Below, one piece after another: positions 29,646-39,151 of a stretch of 64,000 nucleotides of DNA (position 1 is its first letter; the number at the start of each line of letters is the position of its first letter). This DNA is from Enterococcus alishanensis (lineage in GTDB: Bacteria > Bacillota > Bacilli > Lactobacillales > Enterococcaceae), in the NCBI RefSeq assembly GCF_019218635.1, contig NZ_JAHUZB010000002.1, positions 186,001-250,000 of the forward strand. Reading direction: 5' to 3'. The position numbers were made by a program, and so were the translations under genes. Under the pieces are notes generated by a model. It did no database searches. It worked only from the letters and a program-made list of their open reading frames with translations, and was not told the DNA's origin.

Positions 29646-30851
29646 ATGAGTAAAGAAATGCTTAATGCACTAGACACTCTGGAAGCAGAAAAAGGTATTT
29701 CTAAAGAAATCGTGATTGAAGCCCTTGAAGCAGCTTTAGTTTCCGCATATAAAAGACATTATGGACAAGCGCAAAATGTTGAAGTTGATTTCAACCAGAA
29801 AAAAGGTGACATTCACGTTTTTGCAGTCAAAGAAGTAACAGAAGAAGTGATGGACTCACAATTAGAAGTTTCTTTAAAAGAAGCCATGACAATCAATCCA
29901 GCTTACGAGATTGGTGACAAGATTCGGTTTGAAGTAACACCAAAAGACTTTGGTCGGATTGCTGCACAAACAGCAAAACAAGTTATTTTGCAACGGGTTC
30001 GTGAAGCAGAAAGAAACATTATTTACAATGAATACAGCGAATATGAAAATGACATTATGCAAGGAATCGTAGAACGTCAAGACAACCGCTATATTTATGT
30101 GAACTTAGGAAAGATTGAAGCTGTTTTATCTAAACAAGATCAAATTCCTAACGAACGTTATCAAGCCCATGATCGAATTAAAGTTTACGTTTCTCGCGTA
30201 GAAAACACTTCAAAGGGACCACAAGTCTTTGTTAGTCGTTCACATCCTGATTTATTGCGTCGCTTATTCGAACAAGAAGTACCAGAAGTTTACGATGGTA
30301 CAGTTGAAATTGTTAGTATCGCTAGAGAAGCAGGCGATCGTGCAAAAGTAGCTGTTCGCTCGAATGATCCTAATATTGACCCAGTTGGTACTTGTGTTGG
30401 ACCCAAAGGACAACGAGTACAAGCGATTGTCAATGAATTAAAAGGTGAAAATATGGATATTGTTGAATGGAATGAAGATCCGGCAGTATTTATTGCAAAT
30501 TCTCTAAACCCAGCACAAGTTGAAGATGTCATTTTTGATGTTGAAAATCCGAAAATTTGTACGGTAGTTGTTCCTGATTACCAACTATCATTAGCAATCG
30601 GAAAACGGGGCCAAAATGCACGGTTAGCTGCAAAATTAACAGCTCACAAAATTGATATCAAAGCTGAATCGGATATGGAAGAATTTTATGCTAATTATGA
30701 TGATGGTGATTTTGATGAATCAGCTGAAGCTTTAGCTGAGGTTCCTGAAGTAGAAGTTCCTGTTGAAGAAGTGACAGTTGAAGAAATTACACCAGATATG
30801 TCAACAGATGATATTGAAGAAGTAGCTTTTGATGAGGAAACGGAAAACTAG
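29646..30851 (+). CDS. nusA: Transcription termination/antitermination protein NusA
   Basis: NusA binds RNA polymerase and stimulates pausing and hairpin-dependent termination. The 401-residue protein has an N-terminal polymerase-binding domain (1-~125), an S1 domain (~135-200), and two KH domains (DPVGTCVGPKGQRVQAIVNEL and YQLSLAIGKRGQNARLAAKLT). An acidic tail of about 50 residues follows. It has no proteobacterial AR repeats, as expected in Firmicutes. AGGAGG lies before the ATG. It may regulate its own operon through the leader terminator at 29105. Confidence 0.97.
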   Translation: MSKEMLNALDTLEAEKGISKEIVIEALEAALVSAYKRHYGQAQNVEVDFNQKKGDIHVFAVKEVTEEVMDSQLEVSLKEAMTINPAYEIGDKIRFEVTPKDFGRIAAQTAKQVILQRVREAERNIIYNEYSEYENDIMQGIVERQDNRYIYVNLGKIEAVLSKQDQIPNERYQAHDRIKVYVSRVENTSKGPQVFVSRSHPDLLRRLFEQEVPEVYDGTVEIVSIAREAGDRAKVAVRSNDPNIDPVGTCVGPKGQRVQAIVNELKGENMDIVEWNEDPAVFIANSLNPAQVEDVIFDVENPKICTVVVPDYQLSLAIGKRGQNARLAAKLTAHKIDIKAESDMEEFYANYDDGDFDESAEALAEVPEVEVPVEEVTVEEITPDMSTDDIEEVAFDEETEN

Positions 30852-30861
30852 GAGGTCACTG

Positions 30862-31158
30862 ATGAAAAAACGTAAAGTTCCTTTGAGAAAATCAGTCGTT
30901 TCAGGTGAGCTTTTTCCCAAAAAAGAATTGGTACGAATCACGAAATCAAAAGATGGTGGAGTAAGTTTAGATCCTACTGGCAAGATGCCGGGTCGCGGTG
31001 CATATGTTGCACTAGAACCTAGTGAAGTTGAAAAAGCCTGGGACAAACACTTATTAGATCGCGTTTTAGAGACTGAAATTAGTGATGCTTTTTATCAAGA
31101 ATTATTGGATTATGTGAAACATCAAAAAGCTAGAAAAGAGCTTTTTAGTAATGAATAA
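30862..31158 (+). CDS. rnpM: YlxR family RNA-binding protein (RnpM)
   Basis: The 98-residue basic protein begins MKKRKVPLRKSVVSGELFPKKELVRITKSKDGGVSLDPTGKMPGRGAYV, the YlxR signature in which GRGAYV forms part of the nucleic-acid-binding site. YlxR/RnpM has been linked to RNase P modulation in B. subtilis; that role is inferred here. I chose the ATG at 30862 with AGGAGG upstream; in-frame ATGs at 30829 and 30832 lie inside nusA. It overlaps ylxQ by 8 bases. The first motif cysteine found in many homologues (RxCxx) is replaced here by Ser (KSVVSGE). Confidence 0.92.
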   Translation: MKKRKVPLRKSVVSGELFPKKELVRITKSKDGGVSLDPTGKMPGRGAYVALEPSEVEKAWDKHLLDRVLETEISDAFYQELLDYVKHQKARKELFSNE

Positions 31159-31450
31159 ACAAGTCTTAAACATGTTAGGGCTTGCTATGCGTGCAGGCAA
31201 ACTGATTACTGGAGAAGAACTGACTATTCAAGCAATTCGCAAAAGCAAAGCGAAACTTGTGATTGTCTCAACTGATGCCAGTGAAAATACACAAAAGAAG
31301 TTAACTGACAAAAGTCAGTACTATAAAACGCCATGTGTCATCGCGTTAAGTGAGGATGAGGTTATTGCAGCCATTGGCAAACCGCGAAAAGTACTCGCAG
31401 TTGTTGATAATGGCTTTGCGAAAAAAATCATGACGTTAATAAAAGGTTAG
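31151..31450 (+). CDS. rplGA: YlxQ, L7Ae/L30e-family ribosome-associated protein
   Basis: The 99-residue protein has the L7Ae-like pattern LNMLGLAMRAGKLITGEELTIQAIRKSKAKLVIVSTDASENTQKKL. This fold binds kink-turn RNA, and YlxQ is a conserved minor protein encoded between nusA and infB in Firmicutes. It starts inside the end of ylxR and ends 12 bases before infB. It is likely RNA-binding and ribosome-associated; the exact role is not settled. Confidence 0.9.
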   Translation: MNKQVLNMLGLAMRAGKLITGEELTIQAIRKSKAKLVIVSTDASENTQKKLTDKSQYYKTPCVIALSEDEVIAAIGKPRKVLAVVDNGFAKKIMTLIKG

Positions 31451-31462
31451 GAAGGTGATTGC

Positions 31463-34153
31463 ATGGGAAAAAAACGAGTATATGAATTTGCCAAAGAAAT
31501 CAATCAATCAAGTAAAGAAGTTGTGGAGAAAGCCAATAAGCTAGGAATCCAAGTGACAAACCATATGGGTTCACTTTCAGGAGACGATGAAACCAAGCTG
31601 AAAAAGGCTTTTCAACCAGCTGATAAAGTAAACAATACTCCAGCAAAACCAGCAGCTAACCAGCACGAAAAAAATAAATTCCATGGGAAAAGTTCAAAAA
31701 ATAATCCAAACTTTCAAAATAGAAAAGGAAATAAAGAAAACGTGAATCAAAACCAAAATAATGCAAGACCTAATCGCAACAATCAAAATAATCAAGGGAA
31801 TCAAAATCGCCCGAATAATAACCAGGCGAATCGATCAGCCCAATCAACACAGAACAGTCGACCACAAAATAACCAACAAAGTCGACCAACTCAAAACGCT
31901 GGTGGATCAAACCGTCCAGCCCAAAATACTGGTGGACAAAATCGCCCGACTCAAGGCAATAATCAAAATCGTTCATCTCAAAATACGCAACAAAACAGAC
32001 CGACTCAAAGCAACCAAAATAGAACGAATGCAAGTGGTCAAAATCATTCGCAACAAAGACCAAATAATCAAAACCGTCCAGCAGCAAATACAAATCAAAA
32101 TCGTCCAACAAATACTGGACAACAAAACAGTAATCAAAATCGTTCAACTAATAATCAACAAAATCGTCCAACGACTAATAATCAACAAGGGACAAACCAG
32201 GGTGGACAAAGTAACACGCAAAATAAAAACAAAAAAACATACAGTAATAACAATCAAAATCGTAATAGCTACGGTGGAAATAGTTATGGTGGCAACCAAA
32301 ATCGTCGTAACAAGTTCAACAAAAAAGGCAAAAAAGGTCGTCAACAACAAACCAGCAATAAACCGCCAGTGCCAGCACGTAAATTCCGTGAATTACCTGA
32401 TGTATTAGAATATACTGATGGCATGAACGTGGCAGATATTGCTAAAAAGATTCACCGCGAGCCAGCGGAAATCATCAAAAAATTATTCATGATAGGTGTT
32501 ATGGTCAACCAAAACCAACCATTGGATAAAGATACGATTGAACTTTTAGCAACTGACTATGGTATGGAAGCCGAAGAAAAAGTACAAGTGGATATTGCTG
32601 ATATCGATCGGTTCTTTGAAGCTGAAAAAGTTGATGAAGACAAATTAGTACCACGTCCACCAGTTGTAACCATCATGGGTCACGTTGACCATGGTAAAAC
32701 TACTTTGCTAGATACTTTACGTCATTCTCGAGTAACCAGTGGAGAAGCCGGCGGGATAACGCAACATATCGGTGCTTACCAAATCGATATTAACGGCAAA
32801 CCAATTACTTTCTTAGATACTCCAGGTCACGCGGCCTTTACAAGCATGCGTGCTCGAGGAGCAAGTATTACAGATATTACTATTTTAGTAGTTGCTGCTG
32901 ATGACGGAGTAATGCCTCAAACAATTGAAGCAATCAATCACGCGAAAGCGGCAGAAGTGCCAATCATCGTAGCAGTAAATAAGATTGATAAACCAGGCGC
33001 TAATCCACAACACGTGATGCAAGAATTAAGTGAGTACGAATTAATTCCTGAAGCATGGGGTGGCGACACAATCTTCGTGGAAATTTCTGCCAAATTCAAT
33101 CAAAACATTGAAGAACTATTAGAAATGATTCTATTAGTTTCTGAAGTGGAAGATTTGAAAGCTAATCCTAAGCAAGCTGCCATCGGTACAGTTATCGAAG
33201 CCCGTTTAGATAAAGGTAAAGGCCCAGTTGCGACTTTATTAGTTCAAGAAGGAACTTTAAATGTCGGGGACCCAATCGTTGTGGGGAATACTTACGGACG
33301 TGTCCGAGTAATGACAAATGACATTGGTCGTCGTGATAAAACTGCTGGACCTGCGACACCAGTTGAAATTACTGGTTTAAATGATGTGCCTCAAGCAGGT
33401 GACCGTTTTGCCGTCTTTGCAGATGAAAAAACTGCACGTGCTGCCGGTGAAGAGCGAGCTAAACGCGCAATGTTGGTTCAACGAAATGCTAACCAAAGGG
33501 TAACTTTAGATAACTTGTTTGAATCATTAAAAGAAGGCGAATTAAAAGCTGTTAATGTCATTATTAAAGCGGACGTTCAAGGTTCTGCGGAAGCTTTAGC
33601 TGCTTCATTACAAAAAATTGATGTTGAAGGTGTTCGAGTAAATATCGTCCATTCAGCTGTAGGTGCCATTAACGAAAGTGATGTTACTTTAGCTGCAGCA
33701 AGTAATGCGATTATTATCGGATTCAATGTGCGTCCTACACCACAAGCGCGTCAACAAGCTGAAGGTGAAGAAGTTGATATTCGTTTACACCGTATCATTT
33801 ATAAAGCCATCGAAGAAATCGAAACAGCTATGAAGGGTATGTTGGATCCAGAATTTGAAGAAAAAATTACTGGTCAAATGGTTATCCGTGAAACTTACAA
33901 AGTTTCTAAAGTTGGAACGATTGCTGGATGTTATGTGACTGAAGGTTCAATCCAACGAGATAGTGGAATTCGATTAATCCGTGAAGGAATTGTTATTTTT
34001 GAAGGCAAACTTGCTAGCTTGAAACGTTTCAAGGATGACGTGAAAGAAGTTAAAATGGGCTACGAATGTGGCGCTATGATTGAAAAATTCAATGATGTAA
34101 AAGTTGACGATATTATTGAAGGCTTCATCATGCAAGAAATCGAACAAAAATAA
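31463..34153 (+). CDS. infB: Translation initiation factor IF-2
   Basis: IF-2 is the GTPase that positions fMet-tRNA on the 30S subunit. The 896-residue protein has an N-terminal helical IF2N domain ([23 protein letters not shown]), then a very long Asn/Gln/Arg/Pro linker (about 80-300), and a second IF2N copy ([31 protein letters not shown]). The GTPase follows, with [12 protein letters not shown] near residue 405, DTPGHAAF and NKIDKPGA. Domains II-IV are intact to the C-terminus. The length exceeds that of many relatives only because of the linker. AGGAAGGTGA lies upstream. Confidence 0.98.
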   Translation: MGKKRVYEFAKEINQSSKEVVEKANKLGIQVTNHMGSLSGDDETKLKKAFQPADKVNNTPAKPAANQHEKNKFHGKSSKNNPNFQNRKGNKENVNQNQNNARPNRNNQNNQGNQNRPNNNQANRSAQSTQNSRPQNNQQSRPTQNAGGSNRPAQNTGGQNRPTQGNNQNRSSQNTQQNRPTQSNQNRTNASGQNHSQQRPNNQNRPAANTNQNRPTNTGQQNSNQNRSTNNQQNRPTTNNQQGTNQGGQSNTQNKNKKTYSNNNQNRNSYGGNSYGGNQNRRNKFNKKGKKGRQQQTSNKPPVPARKFRELPDVLEYTDGMNVADIAKKIHREPAEIIKKLFMIGVMVNQNQPLDKDTIELLATDYGMEAEEKVQVDIADIDRFFEAEKVDEDKLVPRPPVVTIMGHVDHGKTTLLDTLRHSRVTSGEAGGITQHIGAYQIDINGKPITFLDTPGHAAFTSMRARGASITDITILVVAADDGVMPQTIEAINHAKAAEVPIIVAVNKIDKPGANPQHVMQELSEYELIPEAWGGDTIFVEISAKFNQNIEELLEMILLVSEVEDLKANPKQAAIGTVIEARLDKGKGPVATLLVQEGTLNVGDPIVVGNTYGRVRVMTNDIGRRDKTAGPATPVEITGLNDVPQAGDRFAVFADEKTARAAGEERAKRAMLVQRNANQRVTLDNLFESLKEGELKAVNVIIKADVQGSAEALAASLQKIDVEGVRVNIVHSAVGAINESDVTLAAASNAIIIGFNVRPTPQARQQAEGEEVDIRLHRIIYKAIEEIETAMKGMLDPEFEEKITGQMVIRETYKVSKVGTIAGCYVTEGSIQRDSGIRLIREGIVIFEGKLASLKRFKDDVKEVKMGYECGAMIEKFNDVKVDDIIEGFIMQEIEQK
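31700..32360 (+). repeat. Low-complexity repeat region encoding the IF-2 N-terminal linker
   Basis: About 220 codons are built from degenerate units resembling NQNRP, QNRPTQ and NNQ, spelled with recurring AATCAAAATCG and CAACAAAATCG words. Codon use still follows the frame, so this is coding sequence and not an insertion. Such regions are prone to slippage and length change. Confidence 0.85.
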
Positions 34154-34200
34154 AAAGTTAGATTTTAAGTAAATATTATCTGAATAAAGGGAGTTACATG

Positions 34201-34548
34201 ATGCCAAACTATCGTGATCGTCGTGTGGCCCAAGAGATTCTAAAAGAAGTGAATGATATTTTACGTAAAAGAGTGCGTGACCCTAGAGTGCAAGATGTAA
34301 ATATTACTGATGTACATGTGACGGGTGATTTGCAACAAGCAACTATCTTTTACAGTTTATTATCTGAAAAAGCTTCTGATAAACAAAAAGCTCAAGCTGG
34401 TCTTGATAAAGCAAAAGGTTTGATTCGGCGAGAATTGGGCCAAGCATTATCGATTTATAAAACACCAGAATTGTTTTTTGAACTAGATGAATCTGTTGAA
34501 TATGGGTCAAAAATCGACCAAATGTTAAGAAATCTGAATAAAGAATAA
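34201..34548 (+). CDS. rbfA: 30S ribosome-binding factor A
   Basis: RbfA binds free 30S subunits during late 16S rRNA maturation and cold adaptation. The 115-residue protein begins [52 protein letters not shown], typical of the single KH-fold family. Two adjacent ATG codons exist (34198 and 34201); the second is better spaced from AAAGGGAG and matches homologues. It is the last gene of the nusA-infB operon and has a terminator 10 bases after the stop. Confidence 0.95.
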   Translation: MPNYRDRRVAQEILKEVNDILRKRVRDPRVQDVNITDVHVTGDLQQATIFYSLLSEKASDKQKAQAGLDKAKGLIRRELGQALSIYKTPELFFELDESVEYGSKIDQMLRNLNKE

Positions 34549-34557
34549 TCTGTGAAA

Positions 34558-34587
34558 AAATCTGGACAATTCTGTTCAGATTTTTTT
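34558..34587 (+). terminator. Terminator after rbfA
   Basis: AAATCTGGACA (34558-34568) pairs with TGTTCAGATTT (34573-34583), one G-U pair and a 4-base loop, then T. Confidence 0.85.
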
Positions 34588-34665
34588 GCATTTTTCATGA
34601 AATCCTGTTACAGTTACCATTGTTAAAAAGATTTCTTTTTTTATCAAATCTAGGAGGCAATTAAA

Positions 34666-34959
34666 ATGACCATCAATTTTGATGAAAAAATGCGGCAGCT
34701 TCATGAAGAGTTTGGCGGCATTTCACCTGAAGAAAAAAAAGAATTAAAACTACGCTTAAAGAAGAATAATTTATTAGCCTTCAGAAAAATTGAAAAAATC
34801 AAACATGACTTATTGCGTTTAGAAGCTAAACGAGGACAATTATGTTGTACCGTCAGTCATGAAGCAGAAATTCAAGAATTGGAAGATAAGATCATCCAAA
34901 AAAAACGTGAATTTCTTACAATTCTCATTAAAGCAAAACAAACTAAAATTAAAAGATAA
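34666..34959 (+). CDS. Small coiled-coil protein of unknown function
   Basis: The 97-residue, highly charged protein (MTINFDEKMRQLHEEFGGISPEEKKELKLRLKK...) has predicted long helices with heptad-like spacing across about 40-97, no signal peptide and no membrane segment. There is an adjacent Cys pair (GQLCCTVSH) near residue 60. AGGAGG precedes the ATG. It lies 11 bases ahead of the antiporter gene, so the two are probably co-transcribed, and a link to that transporter is possible. I do not recognise the family. Confidence 0.7.
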   Translation: MTINFDEKMRQLHEEFGGISPEEKKELKLRLKKNNLLAFRKIEKIKHDLLRLEAKRGQLCCTVSHEAEIQELEDKIIQKKREFLTILIKAKQTKIKR

Positions 34960-34970
34960 GAGGTGATTCA

Positions 34971-37061
34971 ATGGGTTTAATTGAAATAATCATTGTAATC
35001 GCCATCGCTATCACACTTTCAAATATTATCGCAAAAATACTTCCCAATATTCCTATTTTTATGATTCAGATATTATTAGGAATTCTCCTAGGTTTTACTG
35101 AACTTGGACGTTCAATAACCTTTGAGCCGGAAGTATTTTTGGTGATGATTATTGCTCCTTTACTATTTCGTGAAGGTGAAACTGCAGATATTCCATCCAT
35201 TTTGAGACATTTTAAAATTATTCTGTTGTTAGCCTTTGGTGGAGTTATTTTAACGATTGTTGGATTGGGGTTTGCCCTCAAAGGATTGATTCCGACCATT
35301 CCGATTGCAGCTTGTTTAGCCTTTGGTGCATCATTGGGCCCGACAGATGCTGTGGCTGTGGGATCTTTAGCCAAACGTTTAAATATTCCTAATTCTGTTA
35401 TGCATGTGTTAGAAGGAGAAGGATTAATTAATGATGCAACTGGGGTAACAGCTTTTCAGTTTGCTCTGGCGGCTTTATTAACTGGACAGTTTTCTCTAGT
35501 GGATGCTAGTGGCACATTATTATTTTCTAGTATTGCTGGTGCGTTAGCAGGATTTGCTGTGGTTTTTATCAAACGACAAATTACGAATTTAATTGAACGT
35601 ATTTCGGCTCAAGATATTTCGGCTTATTTCATGATTGAATTAATTTTGCCTTTTGCAGCTTATTTTGTGGCGGAGTTATTTCACGCTTCAGGAATTATTG
35701 CAGCAGTGGTTACTGGTGTATTGGAAGCGGCAGGTTTTAGAAAAATCACTTTATTCGATGCGCAATTGTCAAATATTACTGAAAGTACTTGGGGAACGAT
35801 TAGTTTTACTTTAAATGGTTTGGTATTTATATTTCTAGGTATTGAATTAACTCAAGTATTTTCTCCGGTATGGACTAACCGCAGCTATTCAAATCTGCAT
35901 TTAGTAACGATAGTGTTATTATTAACTGCGTTATTATTTGTCTTGCGTTTTTTATTTGTAACAGTCTACTACGTATGTACAAAGGGCTTTAAAAATACTC
36001 ATCGTCATATTCGAGAACGATTACTGCTGACTTTTGGTGGCGTAAAGGGAACAGTCAGTATTGCTACAATCTTTATTTTGCCAGCGACAATTAATGGTTT
36101 AGAGTTTCGAGATCGTTCACTACTGTTGTTTATTACGGCTTCGGTTACCTTTTTCACTTTAATTATCGGGACTTTTGTCTTGCCTCTTTTATCGGATGGT
36201 GAAAAAGTACCAGAACTAGAACCTAAATTAATGGGTATTTTTCGAGAAGTCATTGATAATTTAGAATCAGACTTGAATCAAAATGAATTAAGTGAAAAGG
36301 AGCAATTTGCTCTTCAGGCGGTGATTGCAAACTATCAAGACCGCATTCAAGAGGCGTTTAATAATGCAATGCCAGAGAGCAGCCAGCAAGAATTCCAAGA
36401 GATTCAAGCACTAATTATTTCTGTGGAGCAAGATGGCTTAGATGAAAGCTTTAGAAATCGGACCATCAATATCAATGCATATCGCTTATATTCTCGCTTT
36501 ATATCAAATGTTGAATCCTCTGTGGCTAAACAGTTGCTCTCTTTCCTAAGCTTTTGGTTAATCTTTGTGAGACGCTTAATACGGATTATTCTACATCCTA
36601 AATTGGCTTGGCAAAGACGTCAGAAACGAGAAGAAATTGTTAGCAATATTGATATAAATGCTTTGAAATCAATATTTGAACGGAATAGTCAAATTATTTT
36701 AGATTCATTAGATAATTTAAGAGATGTATATGATGAAGAGTTAATCGATTTTTTTATCGCTACGCGAGAAAATTTGATGTTGCAGGTTGAAGGTGGCGGA
36801 CTTTTTGGGACTTTTTTAATCCAACAAGATCCGATTTATTCAAAGGAATTGATTCGAGGCTATTATTTAGAGCGTAAAGTCATTGATGAGTTCGAAGGAG
36901 CTGGAGAAATCTCAACTTTTTCAGCGAATGAATACCGTCATCGGGTGAACCTTTTGGAGTCTTATGCGATGAAAAAAACTACCGAGTCGAGCGTTCATTT
37001 TCGCTTTAGAAATAAAAAACAGATTGCAAAGGAAAAAGCAGATAATCTTGAAGATCATTAA
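34971..37061 (+). CDS. Na+/H+ antiporter of the CPA1 family
   Basis: The 696-residue protein has about twelve membrane segments in the first 420 residues and a cytoplasmic C-terminal region of roughly 270. GASLGPTDAVAVGSLAKRLNIP followed by EGEGLINDATGV carries the Asp and Asn-Asp motif of electroneutral cation:proton antiporters, and FGGVKGTVSIATIF is another family block. The long tail (ESDLNQNELSEKEQFALQAVI...) is probably regulatory. It would export Na+ or K+ for H+ and serve pH and salt balance; the ion is not deducible. Its 5' neighbour is a small coiled-coil gene. Confidence 0.88.
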   Translation: MGLIEIIIVIAIAITLSNIIAKILPNIPIFMIQILLGILLGFTELGRSITFEPEVFLVMIIAPLLFREGETADIPSILRHFKIILLLAFGGVILTIVGLGFALKGLIPTIPIAACLAFGASLGPTDAVAVGSLAKRLNIPNSVMHVLEGEGLINDATGVTAFQFALAALLTGQFSLVDASGTLLFSSIAGALAGFAVVFIKRQITNLIERISAQDISAYFMIELILPFAAYFVAELFHASGIIAAVVTGVLEAAGFRKITLFDAQLSNITESTWGTISFTLNGLVFIFLGIELTQVFSPVWTNRSYSNLHLVTIVLLLTALLFVLRFLFVTVYYVCTKGFKNTHRHIRERLLLTFGGVKGTVSIATIFILPATINGLEFRDRSLLLFITASVTFFTLIIGTFVLPLLSDGEKVPELEPKLMGIFREVIDNLESDLNQNELSEKEQFALQAVIANYQDRIQEAFNNAMPESSQQEFQEIQALIISVEQDGLDESFRNRTININAYRLYSRFISNVESSVAKQLLSFLSFWLIFVRRLIRIILHPKLAWQRRQKREEIVSNIDINALKSIFERNSQIILDSLDNLRDVYDEELIDFFIATRENLMLQVEGGGLFGTFLIQQDPIYSKELIRGYYLERKVIDEFEGAGEISTFSANEYRHRVNLLESYAMKKTTESSVHFRFRNKKQIAKEKADNLEDH

Positions 37062-37068
37062 TTAAAAA

Positions 37069-37117
37069 GGTGTCAGAATAAAGAGGCAAAATCTTTTTGT
37101 TCTGACACCCTTTTTTT
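37069..37117 (+). terminator. Terminator after the antiporter gene
   Basis: GGTGTCAGAA (37069-37078) pairs with TTCTGACACC (37100-37109), then seven T. The 3' arm also holds the truB -35 box. Confidence 0.85.
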
Positions 37118-37130
37118 GCTATGCTATAAT
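37102..37130 (+). promoter_or_regulatory. truB-ribF promoter embedded in the upstream terminator
   Basis: CTGACA (37102-37107), 17 bases, TATAAT (37125-37130) with TGC in front (extended -10). The -35 box is part of the 3' arm of the preceding terminator. Confidence 0.75.
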
Positions 37131-37162
37131 ATGTGAGTTGAATAAGAAACGAGGAAATGTAA

Positions 37163-38095
37163 ATGGATGGCATTTTACCGCTATGGAAAGAACGCGGCAT
37201 GACCAGTCATGATTGCGTATTTAAATTAAGAAAAATTTTGCAGACAAAAAAAGTTGGACATGGAGGAACCTTAGATCCTGATGTCGATGGTGTCTTACCA
37301 ATCTGTATTGGTAAAGGCACAAAAGTCATAGAATATTTGCAAGACAATGGGAAAATTTATCAAGGAGAAATTACTTTAGGTTTTTCGACGACTACAGAAG
37401 ATGCATCAGGCGAGATTGTGGAGAAAAAAGAGGTGAAAGAACCTCTATCAACCGAAGAAATCGATCAAATGATGACAAGTTTTATCGGTACAATTATTCA
37501 GGTACCTCCAATGTTTTCAGCTGTCAAGGTGAAGGGCAAAAGGCTTTACGAGTATGCTCGCGCTGGTGAAACTGTCGAAAGACCAATTCGACAAGCTGAA
37601 ATTAAAAGCTTTGAACGTATTAGTGAGCCAATCTATAATCTAGAAAAGCATACTTTTTCTTGGCGTTTTCAAGTAGACTGTGGCAAAGGAACTTACGTCA
37701 GAACATTGGCAGTTGATTTAGGAGAAAAGTTGGGTTATCCAGCCCATATGTCTGACTTAACCCGTTTGGCCAGTGGCGGTTACTCAGCAGGACAGGCGAG
37801 AACCCTAGCTCAAGTAGCTGAATTAATGGAAAGTAATCAAATGAATCAAGCATTACAGCCAATCGAATCGGCAGTAACAGATTTTCCAAGAGTCAATTTG
37901 ACTGACAATCAATGGCAGAAAGTAAAAAATGGGCAATTAATGCCAATTAAAGAATTTGGTTACAAGCAATTGCCTGCGCCATTAATTGCTTTTTTTTATC
38001 AAGATCAATTGGTTAGTCTATATCAGCAACATCCAGAAAAAAACTGGTTATTAAAACCTAGTAAAGTCATTCGAAATGAACAGGAGTCAAATTAA
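37163..38095 (+). CDS. truB: tRNA pseudouridine(55) synthase
   Basis: TruB converts U55 in the T-loop of tRNAs to pseudouridine. The 310-residue protein has MDGILPLWKERGMTSHDCV, the catalytic VGHGGTLDPDVDGVLPI (Asp38), VPPMFSAVKVKGKRLYEYAR and CGKGTYVRTLAVDLGEKLG. A PUA-like C-terminal part follows. GAGGAAATG precedes the ATG. Its stop overlaps the ribF start by one base (TAATG), the usual truB-ribF arrangement. Confidence 0.96.
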   Translation: MDGILPLWKERGMTSHDCVFKLRKILQTKKVGHGGTLDPDVDGVLPICIGKGTKVIEYLQDNGKIYQGEITLGFSTTTEDASGEIVEKKEVKEPLSTEEIDQMMTSFIGTIIQVPPMFSAVKVKGKRLYEYARAGETVERPIRQAEIKSFERISEPIYNLEKHTFSWRFQVDCGKGTYVRTLAVDLGEKLGYPAHMSDLTRLASGGYSAGQARTLAQVAELMESNQMNQALQPIESAVTDFPRVNLTDNQWQKVKNGQLMPIKEFGYKQLPAPLIAFFYQDQLVSLYQQHPEKNWLLKPSKVIRNEQESN

Positions 38096-39042
38096 TGGAA
38101 GTAATTAAACTACATCATCCTTATCAAAAAGCGATGATTCCCGATGATGATGTCGTATTGGTTTTGGGCTTTTTTGATGGTGTGCATCGAGGACACCAAG
38201 AAGTTATTGAAAAAGGTAAACAAATTGCGCATGAGCGGAACTTAAAACTCGCAGTCATGACTTTCAATCAACATCCTGCAGTTGTATTTAGTAAAGTAAA
38301 AGAGACACCGATTAAGTATTTATCGACCTTAAAACAAAAAGAAGTTTTAATGAAAAATTTAGGTGTTGATTATTTATATGAAGTGGCCTTTACCTCTGCA
38401 TTTGCTGGACAGGATCCGCAGAAATTTGTTGATGAATATATAGTTGCGCTTCATGGGAAAGTCGCAGTAGTAGGATTTGATTATACTTATGGCGGTAAAG
38501 GAAAAGATGCCGATGTTGATCACTTGCCGATCTATGCTAAAAATCGTTTCGAAACAGTTGTTGTTTCAGAAAAAACTAAAGACAGTGAAAAAATCTCTTC
38601 CTCTCGCATTCGCCAATTGTTATCAGAGGGCGATTTAGAGGCGGCAAATGAATTATTAGGTTATGTCTATGAAACTAAAGGAACTGTTATCCATGGTGAT
38701 GCTAGAGGACGCACGCTAGGTTATCCAACAGCCAATATTTTAATTGATCATGATATTCTTTTACCTAAAGAGGGCGTGTATGCCAATGAGATTTTTGTCG
38801 GCAATAAGTGGTATCAGGCAATGGGATCGATTGGACATAATGATACTTTTGAAGCAAATCGTCCCTTAACAGTTGAGTTGAATATTTTAGATTTTGACCA
38901 AGATATCTATGGAGAAAAAGTAAAAGTTCGTTGGTATCATTTGCTTAGAGGTCAAGTAGCATTTTCATCGGCAGAGGAACTAATTCAACAATTAGAGCAA
39001 GACAAAGAGAATACGTGTAAATATTTTGAACTCATCAAGTAG
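38095..39042 (+). CDS. ribF: Bifunctional riboflavin kinase / FAD synthetase
   Basis: RibF turns riboflavin into FMN and then FAD. The 315-residue protein has an N-terminal nucleotidyltransferase domain (LVLGFFDGVHRGHQEVI; later SSSRIRQLLSEGDLEAANELLG). The C-terminal riboflavin kinase domain contains VIHGDARGRTLGYPTANI and GVYANEIFVG. It starts within the truB stop. It provides the FMN that would be sensed by the riboswitch before ribU at 61319. Confidence 0.96.
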   Translation: MEVIKLHHPYQKAMIPDDDVVLVLGFFDGVHRGHQEVIEKGKQIAHERNLKLAVMTFNQHPAVVFSKVKETPIKYLSTLKQKEVLMKNLGVDYLYEVAFTSAFAGQDPQKFVDEYIVALHGKVAVVGFDYTYGGKGKDADVDHLPIYAKNRFETVVVSEKTKDSEKISSSRIRQLLSEGDLEAANELLGYVYETKGTVIHGDARGRTLGYPTANILIDHDILLPKEGVYANEIFVGNKWYQAMGSIGHNDTFEANRPLTVELNILDFDQDIYGEKVKVRWYHLLRGQVAFSSAEELIQQLEQDKENTCKYFELIK

Positions 39043-39060
39043 TTATTGATGAGTTTTTTT
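39029..39060 (+). terminator. Terminator overlapping the ribF stop codon
   Basis: AACTCATCAA (39029-39038) pairs perfectly with TTGATGAGTT (39046-39055), then T residues; the ribF stop lies in the loop. Confidence 0.85.
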
Positions 39061-39091
39061 GCAAAAACTATTAGAATAACTAAAAAATATT

Positions 39092-39120
39092 TTGATCGCG
39101 TGTGATTTCTTCTATATAAT
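39092..39120 (+). promoter_or_regulatory. Promoter of the DMT transporter gene
   Basis: TTGATC (39092-39097), 17 bases, TATAAT (39115-39120), 32 bases before the start codon. Confidence 0.75.
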
Positions 39121-39151
39121 AAAGATATCAATCATTGACGGGAGTGAGTTA

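Noticed and set aside
31700-32360. Repeat block considered as a CRISPR or tandem satellite array
   Set aside because: Units are degenerate, short, unevenly spaced and in frame with infB throughout.
31761-32408. 215-codon open frame inside infB in another plus frame
   Set aside because: It is a by-product of the repetitive Asn/Gln linker; its translation is a monotonous Ile/Lys/Arg/Val string with no start signal.
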